A stretch of 64,000 bases of DNA, from assembly GCA_016712175.1 (NCBI GenBank), contig JADJRQ010000001.1, positions 806,001-870,000 on the forward strand, given 5' to 3'. This DNA comes from Solirubrobacterales bacterium (lineage in GTDB: Bacteria; Actinomycetota; Thermoleophilia; Solirubrobacterales; 70-9). Shown piece by piece: positions 25,752 to 34,349 of the stretch. Each line of letters starts with the position of its first letter. The stretch's first letter is position 1. The notes below the pieces were generated by a model, which was given only the letters and a program-made list of their open reading frames with translations, searched no databases and had not been told where the DNA came from. Made by a program: the position numbers and the translations under genes.

Positions 25752-28044
25752 GTGAGTGAAGCAACCAAGGCTGCCGAGGGACCGTCGCGACCTTCCCTTC
25801 TTCTGGGAGCCGCGCATCTCGCTGCGCTCTGGGCCCTCGCGTTCCTCCAGCCGATGCTTTCGTTGCTCGGCAAGAACCCCGAATTCTTCGTGGCCCGGGG
25901 CAACGATGCCGGCCAGATCATCATCTACACCCTTGCTCTTGCTTTCGTTCCGCCACTGATCGGACTCGGCCTCGAAGCGATCGCCCAACTGATCAACAGG
26001 AACCTGCGGTGGGGCCTCCATCTGTTTCTCATGACCCTGGTTGGCGCCTGCTTCCTGCTCCAAGTGCTCAAGGACAGGTTCGACTGGGCGGCCGGGGTAC
26101 TCATCGCAGTGTCCGTCCTGCTCGCGGCTATCGGGGTCTTTGCCTACAGCCGCTGGCGCTTCCCCGGTCCTTCATGGACATCCTGACCGTCGCCCCGGTG
26201 GTCATCCTGATCATCTTTTTCTTCTTCACCAGCACCTCGCGGCTGGTCCTGCCGCGCGAGCAGCCGGACCCGGTCGACATCACCGTGGCCAATCCGGCGC
26301 CGGTGGTCATGGTGATCCTTGACGAGTTCCCGATCGCCTCGCTGATGAACGACGAGGAAAAGATCGACGGCACGCGCTTCCCGAACTTCGCCAGCCTCGC
26401 TTCCGATTCAACCTGGTACAAGAACGCGACCGCCGCGGCCGCGTATACGCCGCTCGCCGTACCTTCGATCCTCGGCGGCGAGTCGCCCGACAGGACAAGC
26501 TGCCGATCGCCTCGGACTACCCCCACAGTGTTTTCACGCTGCTCGGCAAGTCGTACAAGCTGAGAGTCATGGAGGCCGCGACCCGGGTCTGCCCGGACGA
26601 CCTATGCCCGGAGTCGGCGACCTATACCGACGCCAAGCTCGGTGACCTCTTCTCCGACCTGAATGTCGTCTCCCAGCACCTGCTGCTGCCGGACTCGATG
26701 CGCCGCAACCTGCCGGACATCTCGGCCAGCTTCTCCGGCTTCACCAAGGAATCGGCAGACCCCGAGGATTCCGGCCTGGGAACCGGCGTGACCGGGACAA
26801 CCGGCATCACGGGCCCGACCGGGACAACCGGCATCACGGGCGCGACCGGCTCGACCGGCATCACGGGCCCGACCGGCTCGACCGGCATCACGGGCCCGAC
26901 CGGCACAACCGGCATCACGGGCGCGACCGGGCGCACCGGCCAGGGCGCGGCGCGCAAACTCGGAAGGCTCTTTGCGGCAAGCTCCAGCGGGGAAGAGTCC
27001 GAGCGTATCGATGACTTCGTCGCCAACTTGAAGCCGGGGCAGAAAGAGACGCTCGACATGATCCACGTCGAGAAGCCGCACTACCCCTGGCGCCACCTGC
27101 CGAGCGGGCAGCGGTACAGCAACCTGACCAGCGAGTGGGGCGGGTTGCTGCCGAATGACGGTCCCTGGATGGCCCCGCCGAAGATCGTCGACATCGCCCT
27201 CCAGCGCCACCTGCTCGATGTCGGTTTCACCGATACGCTGCTTGGCCGCATCACCAGCGCACTGAAAGCCAAAGGGCTCTGGGACGAGTCAATGGTCGTG
27301 GTCACAGCTGATCATGGTGGAGCCTTCAAGTCGCGTGTTCCTCGCCGCGCGGCGGTCAGGGAGAACATGGGCGAAATTGCCTCGGTGCCGCTGTTCGTCA
27401 AGGCTCCGGGCCAGGCCAGCGGGGACGTGATTACCGATCACACCTGCGCGACCGACATCCTGCCCGAGATCGCGAAGCAGCTGAAGATCGACTACCCATG
27501 GGACGTGCCCGACTGCCCCGCGAAGCAGGTCACGGTTGTCAACTCACCGATCGGCTCGTCGACGATCGGCTTCGACGCGATGCTGAAGCAGCGCCGGAAC
27601 CAGGTCAACCGAATCCAGCGGGTCTTCGGCACCGGCGTCGGCTGGGGACCGACTTACCGCTTCGGCCCGAAGAAGGACCTGATCGGCACGAAGGTATCGA
27701 AACTGAAAGTGATGCCCATGCAGCACGGTACCCGGGCCAGACCTCTGCGGCGAAATTTTGTCAAGAAGTACAACCCGGCCAGGCCCTCCCTTCGTGGGCT
27801 GCTTCAGTATGGACGGCTCTCGAATATCCCCGAGAACCGGGTCCTCGCTGTGGCCGTGGACGACGTCATCCAGGCGGTCGGCTGGACCTTCAAGGACGGC
27901 CTTGGCCTGGGCATCGGCTTCTCGATCCTCATGCCACCCGATTCGCTCAAACGCGGGTTCAACAAGCTCGACATCTATCTGGTCAAGGGCGGCAAGAAGA
28001 TCCAGCTCGTCTACGACGGCTCGACGCCGCTGAAGCCGGAATAG
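25752..28044 (+). CDS. LTA-synthase-like membrane phosphotransferase (paralogue 4), two frameshifts, collagen-like insert
   Basis: The same architecture as paralogue 3 but read in three consecutive frames. The first part (25752 to about 26160) gives four helices. The second (to about 26490) restarts at RSFMDILTVAPVV and holds VILDEFP and YTPLAVPSILGG. The third (to 28044) holds HVEKPHYPWRH and VTADHGGAF. One base is missing at each junction (about 26163 and 26491), compared with paralogues. Between the catalytic segments sits a Gly-x-Thr collagen-like run of about 54 residues. GTG 25752 follows paralogue 3 by 12 bases, and the stop overlaps the next start by one base. It is either a decaying gene or an intact gene with two sequencing errors. 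Confidence 0.75.
26782..26943 (+). repeat. In-frame tandem repeat coding for collagen-like Gly-x-Thr
   Basis: About six copies of a 27-base unit, ACCGGCWCNACCGGCATCAC plus GGGCSCG, encode TG(T/S)TGITG(P/A) repeated. The run starts after a Glu/Asp-rich segment and ends at TGRTGQG. Only this paralogue carries it; the others have a short loop here. Confidence 0.9.
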
Positions 28045-28517
28045 TGGGACCGGAGACACCACTTCGCATTGCCGGTCCAACCGACCAGACGGCCGTGACC
28101 GGCCTGGTCGCCAGCTTCCGTGATTTTCTCAAATCGGACGGCCCGAACAACGCTGGGCTCGAGATCACCATCGCCCGGCTGCTCGCCGATCGCATGACCG
28201 AATTCCTGCTGATCGACGAGCCGCCGGTTGGCTTCATCCAGTTGCGCTTCCGCCTTTCGGTCTGGACCGGCGCGGAGGACGCCTGGCTCGAAGACGCCTT
28301 CGTGGAAGAAACGTCCCGGGGCAAAGGTCATGGCCGGAACCTGGTCAGCGCTGCGATCAACCGGGCCCGGTCACGCGGATGCCAGAGGATCCAGCTCGAC
28401 GTCAACCAGGACAACGGCCCGGCGATCAAGCTGTACGAATCACTCGGCTTCGCTCCGGTCCACAACCAGGAGAAGTTCGGCGACTCCCCCGACTACATGT
28501 TCACTCTGAATCTTTGA
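28044..28517 (+). CDS. GNAT-family N-acetyltransferase
   Basis: A 157-residue acetyltransferase. The acetyl-CoA binding motif is the R-x-x-G-x-G/A segment in TSRGKGHGRNLVSAAI (motif A), preceded by the beta-4 strand AWLEDAFVEE. QLDVNQDNGPAIKLYESLGF is the typical motif B. The acceptor is unknown. GTG 28044 overlaps the TAG stop of paralogue 4 by one base, so it is the last gene of that operon. The longer upstream frame to 27498 is a by-product of that gene. Its 3' end overlaps the convergent glycosyltransferase gene by 17 bases. Confidence 0.87.
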   Translation: MGPETPLRIAGPTDQTAVTGLVASFRDFLKSDGPNNAGLEITIARLLADRMTEFLLIDEPPVGFIQLRFRLSVWTGAEDAWLEDAFVEETSRGKGHGRNLVSAAINRARSRGCQRIQLDVNQDNGPAIKLYESLGFAPVHNQEKFGDSPDYMFTLNL

Positions 28518-30282
28518 GAGGTTCCCGGCCGCACTTTGGCTTCCTCACATAGACGGCGGCCCGCCCGACTTGCTGCTTGTCGAAGCAGGAGTCGCGGACC
28601 TGCTGGGTGTAGTCGTCGAAGGGCGGGCCGAAGGCGTTGGTCGCCAGCACAGTTATCCAGGGGTTGCCACTGATCGCGCCGGCCTCGAATTCGTCTCCCC
28701 TGACCAGCCAGATGTCTTCGCCTTCGATCACCCGTTCCTTGATCCGGATGCCGAGATCTTTCGAAACGATCGCGACCTCCCTGGGCCGAAGTTCCTTGTT
28801 GATGATCTCGCCCGAGCGGATGAAATCGGCGGTGTCGATCCCGGGGAAGAGCGGTGAGACATTCGCCCGGTAGCTCTTGACGCTCTGGACCAGGAAGAGA
28901 GCCGCCAGCAGGGTGAGGATCGCCGCCGGGGCGTAGCGGCGCATTCGTGGAAGACAACCGAGGACCAGTAGCCCTACTGCGCTGGCGATGAAGATCCAGA
29001 CCCTCCCGGACGAATCCATCCGGATGAACCCCTGCCGCGTGATCAGATCCGGCATGAAGGCGACCGCCAGCAGTGTCGCCAGGATTGTCAGACCGGTCAA
29101 AGCGGCGATCGGCCAGAGCTTTGTTGCCGGTTCCTTTCCGGTCGACTCCTCGCCAGGCGGCCGGTTTACCCCCAGCAGCATCGCCGTGACCGAGAAGACG
29201 ATCATCGGCAGCGCCGGCAGCGCGTACTTGCTTTCGTAGATCGAACCGTTGGGGACAATCGCCGCGTACATCACGAAGATCGCTGCCCCGGACAACCAGA
29301 TCAGGTCGGTCATGGTGACCCGCCGTTCGCTGATCCATCGCCACAAGGCGGTCCAGCCGTAGACAGCGGTCATCAGCAGCAGGGCCGGGATGAACCAGGA
29401 TGCCTGGAGCTTCAACGAAAACTCGAGCGGCTTGGTGCTGGCCTGCTTCCAGACGACCAGCCCGTTGGTCTTGCCGAAAGTGAAGTTGAAGGTGTACCAG
29501 AACGGCTGGTCTGTGACCAGGACGTAGAGGCCGTAGGTGGCAAAGAAGATCAAAGCTCCGCTGCCGATCACGAGTAGAGCGTGCGGCAGTCCCCGCCGGA
29601 CGCCGGCGCGTATCACCCAGAACAGCAAGAGAATCGGCAGCAGGATGAGAACCGTGGTCAACTTGCACCAGAGCACCAGGGCCAGCGCCGCCCCCAGAAC
29701 CAGACCCGCCCTGACCGAATATTCCTCCCGGCGCTCGAACCGGGCCACCTGCCAGAAAAAGAAGAGGAAGGCCGCCGGATAGATGCTGGTGTCGATGTCG
29801 AGGAACAGGCTGCCCTGGACCGCGTAGGGGTGGATCAGGAGGAGAAACGAAGCGACCGCCCCGAGGCGGAAGGCATTGCGGCCGGGGGTGACCTCCCTGG
29901 CGATGAGGAATAGCAGGACACAACACGCCAGAAGCCCGAACGCACCGATCAGTCTGAGGGAGGTCGTCGCGTCGTCCCCGGCGACGACCATGAAGGCGGC
30001 CATCGTGTGCATGTAGAGCGGCGGGTGCCAAAGGCCGATGTAGTCCTCCTGCTCGACCGTTCCGTCCGGATTGAACTTGATCCGGTGGTCATCGCCGGCC
30101 TTGATCAGGGGCTTGCCGTTGTCGTAGGTCCCCTTGGCCATCGCCGGCCACTCGTTCTCTTCGATGCGCAGCGGCTGTTCCACATAGTGGGCGACGTTGC
30201 CGAGGTAGAACCCTGCCCCGGCCAGAACGAGGAGGACCAGCAGTGACCGCTCGTGACGCGCCACCCAATCGAAAAGACTCAT
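28501..30282 (-). CDS. GT39-like membrane glycosyltransferase
   Basis: A 593-residue membrane protein with about 12 hydrophobic segments. The first helix (about 13-30) is followed by RIEENEWPAMA, an acidic pair E41-E42 in the place of the GT-C D-E motif, and then by YIGLWHPPLYMH, the second luminal motif of ArnT/PMT-type enzymes. A soluble C-terminal segment (about 470-593) has beta character and two cysteines. The donor is expected to be a polyprenyl-phosphate sugar and the acceptor an envelope component. ATG 30282 is a clear start. It converges on the GNAT gene and is preceded on the same strand, 30 bases upstream, by the DNA methyltransferase gene. Confidence 0.82.
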   Translation of the reverse strand: MSLFDWVARHERSLLVLLVLAGAGFYLGNVAHYVEQPLRIEENEWPAMAKGTYDNGKPLIKAGDDHRIKFNPDGTVEQEDYIGLWHPPLYMHTMAAFMVVAGDDATTSLRLIGAFGLLACCVLLFLIAREVTPGRNAFRLGAVASFLLLIHPYAVQGSLFLDIDTSIYPAAFLFFFWQVARFERREEYSVRAGLVLGAALALVLWCKLTTVLILLPILLLFWVIRAGVRRGLPHALLVIGSGALIFFATYGLYVLVTDQPFWYTFNFTFGKTNGLVVWKQASTKPLEFSLKLQASWFIPALLLMTAVYGWTALWRWISERRVTMTDLIWLSGAAIFVMYAAIVPNGSIYESKYALPALPMIVFSVTAMLLGVNRPPGEESTGKEPATKLWPIAALTGLTILATLLAVAFMPDLITRQGFIRMDSSGRVWIFIASAVGLLVLGCLPRMRRYAPAAILTLLAALFLVQSVKSYRANVSPLFPGIDTADFIRSGEIINKELRPREVAIVSKDLGIRIKERVIEGEDIWLVRGDEFEAGAISGNPWITVLATNAFGPPFDDYTQQVRDSCFDKQQVGRAAVYVRKPKCGREPLKDSE

Positions 30283-30312
30283 CGTTCTTCCATCCCCGCC
30301 ATCCTCGTAGTT

Positions 30313-31536
30313 CTAACCAAGTGGGAGCAGGTGAGTCAGTTCGGTTGCCGAGATCTGGGTATTGCCAGTGAGCAGCCGGACCCGCTCGGCTGCGGAGGGG
30401 TCGGAAAGCATTCCGTGAAGCTCGTCCCATCCCACGGCCGGCCGGGTGTCCGTTCGCTGCCTGATCCGGTTGACGTGGTTCTCGGCCAGAAATTCCATGC
30501 CATCCGGGACCAGTGCCGTCCTCAGTTCCCCGCGACCGACCGATCCGACCACCCGGTTGACCAGCAGGGCCGGTCCCCGGTCCGGATCGACTCCGGCCAC
30601 GTATTGCGGCTTGTCGGTCCGGGGCGAGAGTTCAATCGAGCCATCCCGCAGGTTGTGTGACCAGATCAGGGGGGCCGCTCCGTCCGCATCCGTTTCCCGA
30701 AGGTTTGCCCGGCGCTGGTTCCAGACGACGGTCCCCGTTACCGCTTCGTATCCGAGGTCCCAGAGGGTTCGCCTGCCTTCGAACTGGGCGGCAAGCACCT
30801 CCGGTTCAGCACTGAAAACCACCCGGCGGAAGCCGGACTCGCTGCACTCACGTTCGAACTGGAACGGCCCCGGAGTGCCTCCCTTCCGCAGGGTGAGCAG
30901 CTGGACAGCGGTATTCGCCCCGGAGAAGTGGTCGGTGCCATCGAGCACGATCAGGTTCTCGATCGATGCCCGGCCACCGATGTGCTCCCGGAGTGCCTCG
31001 AAGTAGGCCCCGCTGTTCAAAGACGGAGGCACGATGAAGGCGAGCAGGCCATCCGGTTTCAGCGCATCAAGTCCGGCCTTGAAGAAGCAGGAGAAGATGT
31101 TTGCCCGGCCCGAGATAACGTCGCCGAAACGGGACTTCTCGGCGGGCGTGGGCACGAACTGGAAGTACGGCGGGTTGCCGATGACGAGGTCAAACGACTG
31201 TCCCTCCCAGGGATCGAGTGCCGAACGCACTTCAAGGTCAGCCGACGGGACCAGTTCCGAGGCCGCCCTCAGTGCCGCGGGGTCGACGTCCCAGCCGAAC
31301 AGCTCGAGATCGTCCTGCCGACGGGTGGCGGCCGCGAGCAGCTCTCCTGTACCGACTCCGGGATCAAGGACCTTCATGCCGGGCTTCAGGCGAACGAGGG
31401 CGAGCAGGGCGTCGGCCACCGACCCGGGGGTCAGGTACTGGCCGAGAACCTTCCGGTCCTTGAGCGTGGTGGCATCCAGCCATTCCCGGCTGACCGGGGA
31501 AAGCTCTCCTTCGTCTTCGGACTTCGGCCGCGCCAC
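30313..31536 (-). CDS. N6-adenine DNA methyltransferase, orphan
   Basis: A 407-residue Eco57I-type amino-methyltransferase. GQYLTPGSVADALL and VLDPGVGTGELLAAA form the SAM site, and IGNPPYFQF is the catalytic N-P-P-Y motif for adenine N6 methylation. The C-terminal third should be target recognition. GTG 31536, 14 bases after the stop of the HAD gene, is preferred; the longer frame to 31752 runs antisense-like through that gene. No restriction endonuclease gene is adjacent, so it may be an epigenetic (solitary) methylase or a remnant of a restriction system. A protein or RNA substrate is less likely because of the long C-terminal region. Confidence 0.82.
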   Translation of the reverse strand: MARPKSEDEGELSPVSREWLDATTLKDRKVLGQYLTPGSVADALLALVRLKPGMKVLDPGVGTGELLAAATRRQDDLELFGWDVDPAALRAASELVPSADLEVRSALDPWEGQSFDLVIGNPPYFQFVPTPAEKSRFGDVISGRANIFSCFFKAGLDALKPDGLLAFIVPPSLNSGAYFEALREHIGGRASIENLIVLDGTDHFSGANTAVQLLTLRKGGTPGPFQFERECSESGFRRVVFSAEPEVLAAQFEGRRTLWDLGYEAVTGTVVWNQRRANLRETDADGAAPLIWSHNLRDGSIELSPRTDKPQYVAGVDPDRGPALLVNRVVGSVGRGELRTALVPDGMEFLAENHVNRIRQRTDTRPAVGWDELHGMLSDPSAAERVRLLTGNTQISATELTHLLPLG

Positions 31537-31550
31537 GATCGACGCGGTGC

Positions 31551-32237
31551 TCAGCCGCCTGCGCCCAGCTTCTTGACGGCGTCGCGGAAGGACTTGACCT
31601 CGAGCGAAGGCTTCTTGCGGCCGGCAAGCTTCTCGCCGTGACGGTTGACCCAGATGACCGGGACCTTCATCTTCAAGAGCGGTGCCACATCGTTGTCGTA
31701 GTTGCAGCCGATGTGGAGCCAGCCCTTCTTGCCACCGATGCGGCGGGCGCATTCCTTGAAGTGGACCGGGTCGGGCTTGTAGCTCCGGACCTGCTGGGCG
31801 GTTACGACGAGGTCGAGGTCGGTCCGCAGGTGACGGCGCGAGATGCCGAGCATCTTGTCATCGATGTTGGAGATGATGCCGATGTCGAACTTCTTGCCGA
31901 GCCTGTCCATCGCGGCATTGGATTCCCTGAACGGGAGCCAGTAGGCGACGCTGTCGGGCAAGAACTGCGCCCGGGACGGTTCGACTTCCCAGCCGATCTC
32001 GCCGGCTACCTTGATGATCGTGCGCCTCAGGACCTCGGCGTACAGCTCGTAGGAGCCGGACATGATCTCGGCCTGGACTTCGAAGAATCGGGCCAGGAAG
32101 GGTTCGGTGTCGAAACTGAACCCGTCCTTTTCGGCTTCCTTGGCACATGCCTCGGATATCCCCTTCTCCCAGTCGATCAGGGTGCCGTAGCAGTCTGTAG
32201 TTACCCACGTGATGTTTTTTAGGCTTGGTAGCGGCAT
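31551..32237 (-). CDS. HAD hydrolase, haloacid dehalogenase type II-like
   Basis: A 228-residue haloacid dehalogenase superfamily enzyme. The nucleophile is D15 in TTDCYGTLIDWEKG, the wording typical of L-2-haloacid dehalogenases. IISNIDDKM carries the Ser/Thr of motif 2, SYKPDPVHF the motif 3 Lys, and HIGCNYDNDV the metal-binding acids. The family includes phosphatases as well, so dehalogenation is not certain. ATG 32237 is divergent from sucC with 69 bases between. The DNA methyltransferase follows closely and may be co-transcribed. Confidence 0.83.
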   Translation of the reverse strand: MPLPSLKNITWVTTDCYGTLIDWEKGISEACAKEAEKDGFSFDTEPFLARFFEVQAEIMSGSYELYAEVLRRTIIKVAGEIGWEVEPSRAQFLPDSVAYWLPFRESNAAMDRLGKKFDIGIISNIDDKMLGISRRHLRTDLDLVVTAQQVRSYKPDPVHFKECARRIGGKKGWLHIGCNYDNDVAPLLKMKVPVIWVNRHGEKLAGRKKPSLEVKSFRDAVKKLGAGG

Positions 32238-32306
32238 GCGCGACGGCCATTATGTCGGATAGTGTCCGCACCCGCGCTCACCGTCTCTCCACCGATCTGA
32301 AAAGTC

Positions 32307-33477
32307 ATGGACCTCCTCGAATATCAGGGAAAAGAACTCTTCGCCCGTCACGGCCTTCCAGTGCCGGAAGGCAGTCATGCGACCACCGCTGATGAAGCCC
32401 GTACGGCTTCCGAAGAGCTCGGCTACCCGGTGGCGGTCAAGGCACAGGTCCTGATCGGCGGCCGCGGCAAGGCCGGCGGCATCAAGATCGCCGCCGATGG
32501 CATCCAGGCACATGAACATGCCGGGGACATCATCGGCATGGACATCTTCGGACCGCACGGAGAAGGACCCTTCAAGGTCCATGAACTCTGGGTCGAAGCC
32601 GGCTCCGACATCGTCTCCGAGTTCTATGCCTCGGTCATCCTCGACCGCTCGGCCAAGAAGCTGCTGCTGATCCTCTCCCGCATGGGCGGCATGGACGTCG
32701 AGGCGATCGCCGACTCCGACCCCGGGGCCCTCGTCAAGGAGCACGTTGACCCGCTAGCCGAGTTCGACTCGGCCGCCGCGCAGGCGATCGTCGCCAAATC
32801 GGGGATCCCCGAGAAGGACGCCGGTCAGGTTGCCGAGATCCTGGTGAAGATGGTTGAGATCGCGATCGAGGAAGACGCAGTCCTGATCGAGATCAATCCG
32901 CTGATCGTCAACGCGGAGGGCGAAGTGGTCGCCCTCGATTCGAAGACGACGATCGACGGCAATGCCCTTTATCGCCATCCGGAATACGAAGAACTCGCCG
33001 ACTCGATCGAGGATCCGCAGGAAGCCATGGCCAAAGAGAAGGGCCTGACCTACGTCAAGCTCGAAGGTGACATCGGCATCCTCGGCAACGGCGCCGGACT
33101 CTGCATGTCGACCCTCGACGTGGTCGCCCAGGCCGGTGGTTCGCCCGCCAACTTCCTCGACGCCGGCGGAGGCTCCAAGGCCGACGCGATCTATCGACGC
33201 GCTCGAAGTGATCACCTCGGACACCAAGGTCAAAGCGGTCCTCTTCAACATCTTCGGCGGCATCACCCGCTGCGACGAAGTCGCCAAGGGCATCATCGAA
33301 GCCACCTCGAAGATGAATCTCGAGTTGCCGCTGGTCGTGCGCCTCGACGGCACCAACTCCGAAGAGGGCCTGCGCCTGCTGGCCGAAGCTGGCCTCAGCA
33401 ACCTCCACAACGAAGCCACCATGCTCGGCGCCGCGAAGCGGGTCGTCGAACTGGCCAAGGAACAGGGACCAGCTTGA
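32307..33477 (+). CDS. sucC: Succinyl-CoA synthetase beta subunit, apparent +1 frameshift
   Basis: An ATP-grasp subunit of the TCA-cycle ligase that interconverts succinyl-CoA and succinate. MDLLEYQGKELFARHGLPVP opens the ATP-grasp domain, and VAVKAQVLIGGRGKAGG and EINPLIV are family motifs. The frame is good to LDAGGGSKADAI. From about 33195 the match continues one frame over (ALEVITSDTKVKAVLFNIFG, then LLAEAGLSN) to the TGA at 33475-33477. Removing one C at about 33195 restores a 389-residue protein, the normal length. Loss of this gene would be costly, so a sequencing insertion is the likelier cause. It is followed by sucD with a TTGA overlap. Confidence 0.9.
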
Positions 33478-34349
33478 GCATCATCATCGATGAGAACACC
33501 CGCCTGGTCGTCTCCGGGTTGACCGGCCGCGAAGGAACCTTCCACGGGCTGCGTAACCGGGACTACGGCACCAAGCTTGTTGCCGGCGTCACCCCCGGCA
33601 AGGGTGGCCACGACGTCGAAGGCGTGCCGGTCTTCGACTCGATCAGTGAAAGCGTAGAGATTGAAGGTGCCAACACCTCGATGGTCTTCGTGCCGGCCCG
33701 CTTCGCCGCGGCCGCGATCAACGAAGCGATCGACTCCGGGGTGGAAACGGTGATCGCGATCACCGAAGGCATCCCGGTCATGGACATGCTTCCGACCTAC
33801 TGGCGGGCCAAGGAGAAGGGCGTGACCCTGATCGGCCCCAACTGCCCCGGCATCCTCTCGCCCGGCAAGGCCAACGTCGGCATCATCCCGGCCCAGTTCT
33901 TCGACCCCGGCAAGATCGGCGTCGTCTCCAAGTCGGGCACGCTGACCTACCAGATCGGTAACGAGCTGAAGCAGGCCGGGGAAGGCAACTCCTCGATCGT
34001 CGGCATCGGCGGCGACCCGATCGTCGGTTCCGACTTCATCGACATCCTCACCCTCTTCGAAGCCGACGACGAAACCGAGCTGATCGTCATGGTCGGCGAG
34101 ATCGGCGGCGATGCCGAAGAACGGGCCGCGGACTTCATCGCGGAAAGCATCACCAAGCCGGTTGTCGCGTACATCGCCGGCTTCACCGCACCGCCCGGCA
34201 AACAGATGGGCCACGCCGGTGCGATCATTTCCGGCTCTTCCGGGACCGCGCAGGCCAAACAGGAAGCTCTTGAAGCAAAAGGCGTACGGGTCGGCGAGAG
34301 TCCGACGGAAGCTGCCCGTATCGCGGTGGAAACCCTGCGCGGCAGTTGA
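33474..34349 (+). CDS. sucD: Succinyl-CoA synthetase alpha subunit
   Basis: A 291-residue partner of SucC carrying the CoA-binding Rossmann domain and the phospho-histidine loop. VVSGLTGREGTFHGL, TPGKGG and the substrate region GPNCPG are present, and the active-site His lies in MGHAGAIISG. The length is standard. TTG 33474 overlaps the sucC stop (TTGA) and is the natural coupled start. The stop in turn overlaps the TTG start of the next membrane enzyme, so a housekeeping pair is transcriptionally joined to an LTA-synthase-like gene. Confidence 0.95.
   Translation: MSIIIDENTRLVVSGLTGREGTFHGLRNRDYGTKLVAGVTPGKGGHDVEGVPVFDSISESVEIEGANTSMVFVPARFAAAAINEAIDSGVETVIAITEGIPVMDMLPTYWRAKEKGVTLIGPNCPGILSPGKANVGIIPAQFFDPGKIGVVSKSGTLTYQIGNELKQAGEGNSSIVGIGGDPIVGSDFIDILTLFEADDETELIVMVGEIGGDAEERAADFIAESITKPVVAYIAGFTAPPGKQMGHAGAIISGSSGTAQAKQEALEAKGVRVGESPTEAARIAVETLRGS

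Noticed and set aside
26782..26943. A short regular repeat that could be mistaken for a CRISPR array
   Set aside because: The units are contiguous with no unique spacers and stay in frame, so it is a coding repeat.
17506..28044. LTA-synthase-like paralogues as sulfatases
   Set aside because: The formylglycine motif C-x-P-S-R is absent; Thr stands in the nucleophile position, so sulfatase activity is not supported for them.
11727..31536. The DUF559 protein and the adenine methylase as a restriction-modification pair
   Set aside because: They are about 18 kb apart, on opposite strands and in unrelated contexts; nothing links them except the nuclease-like fold.
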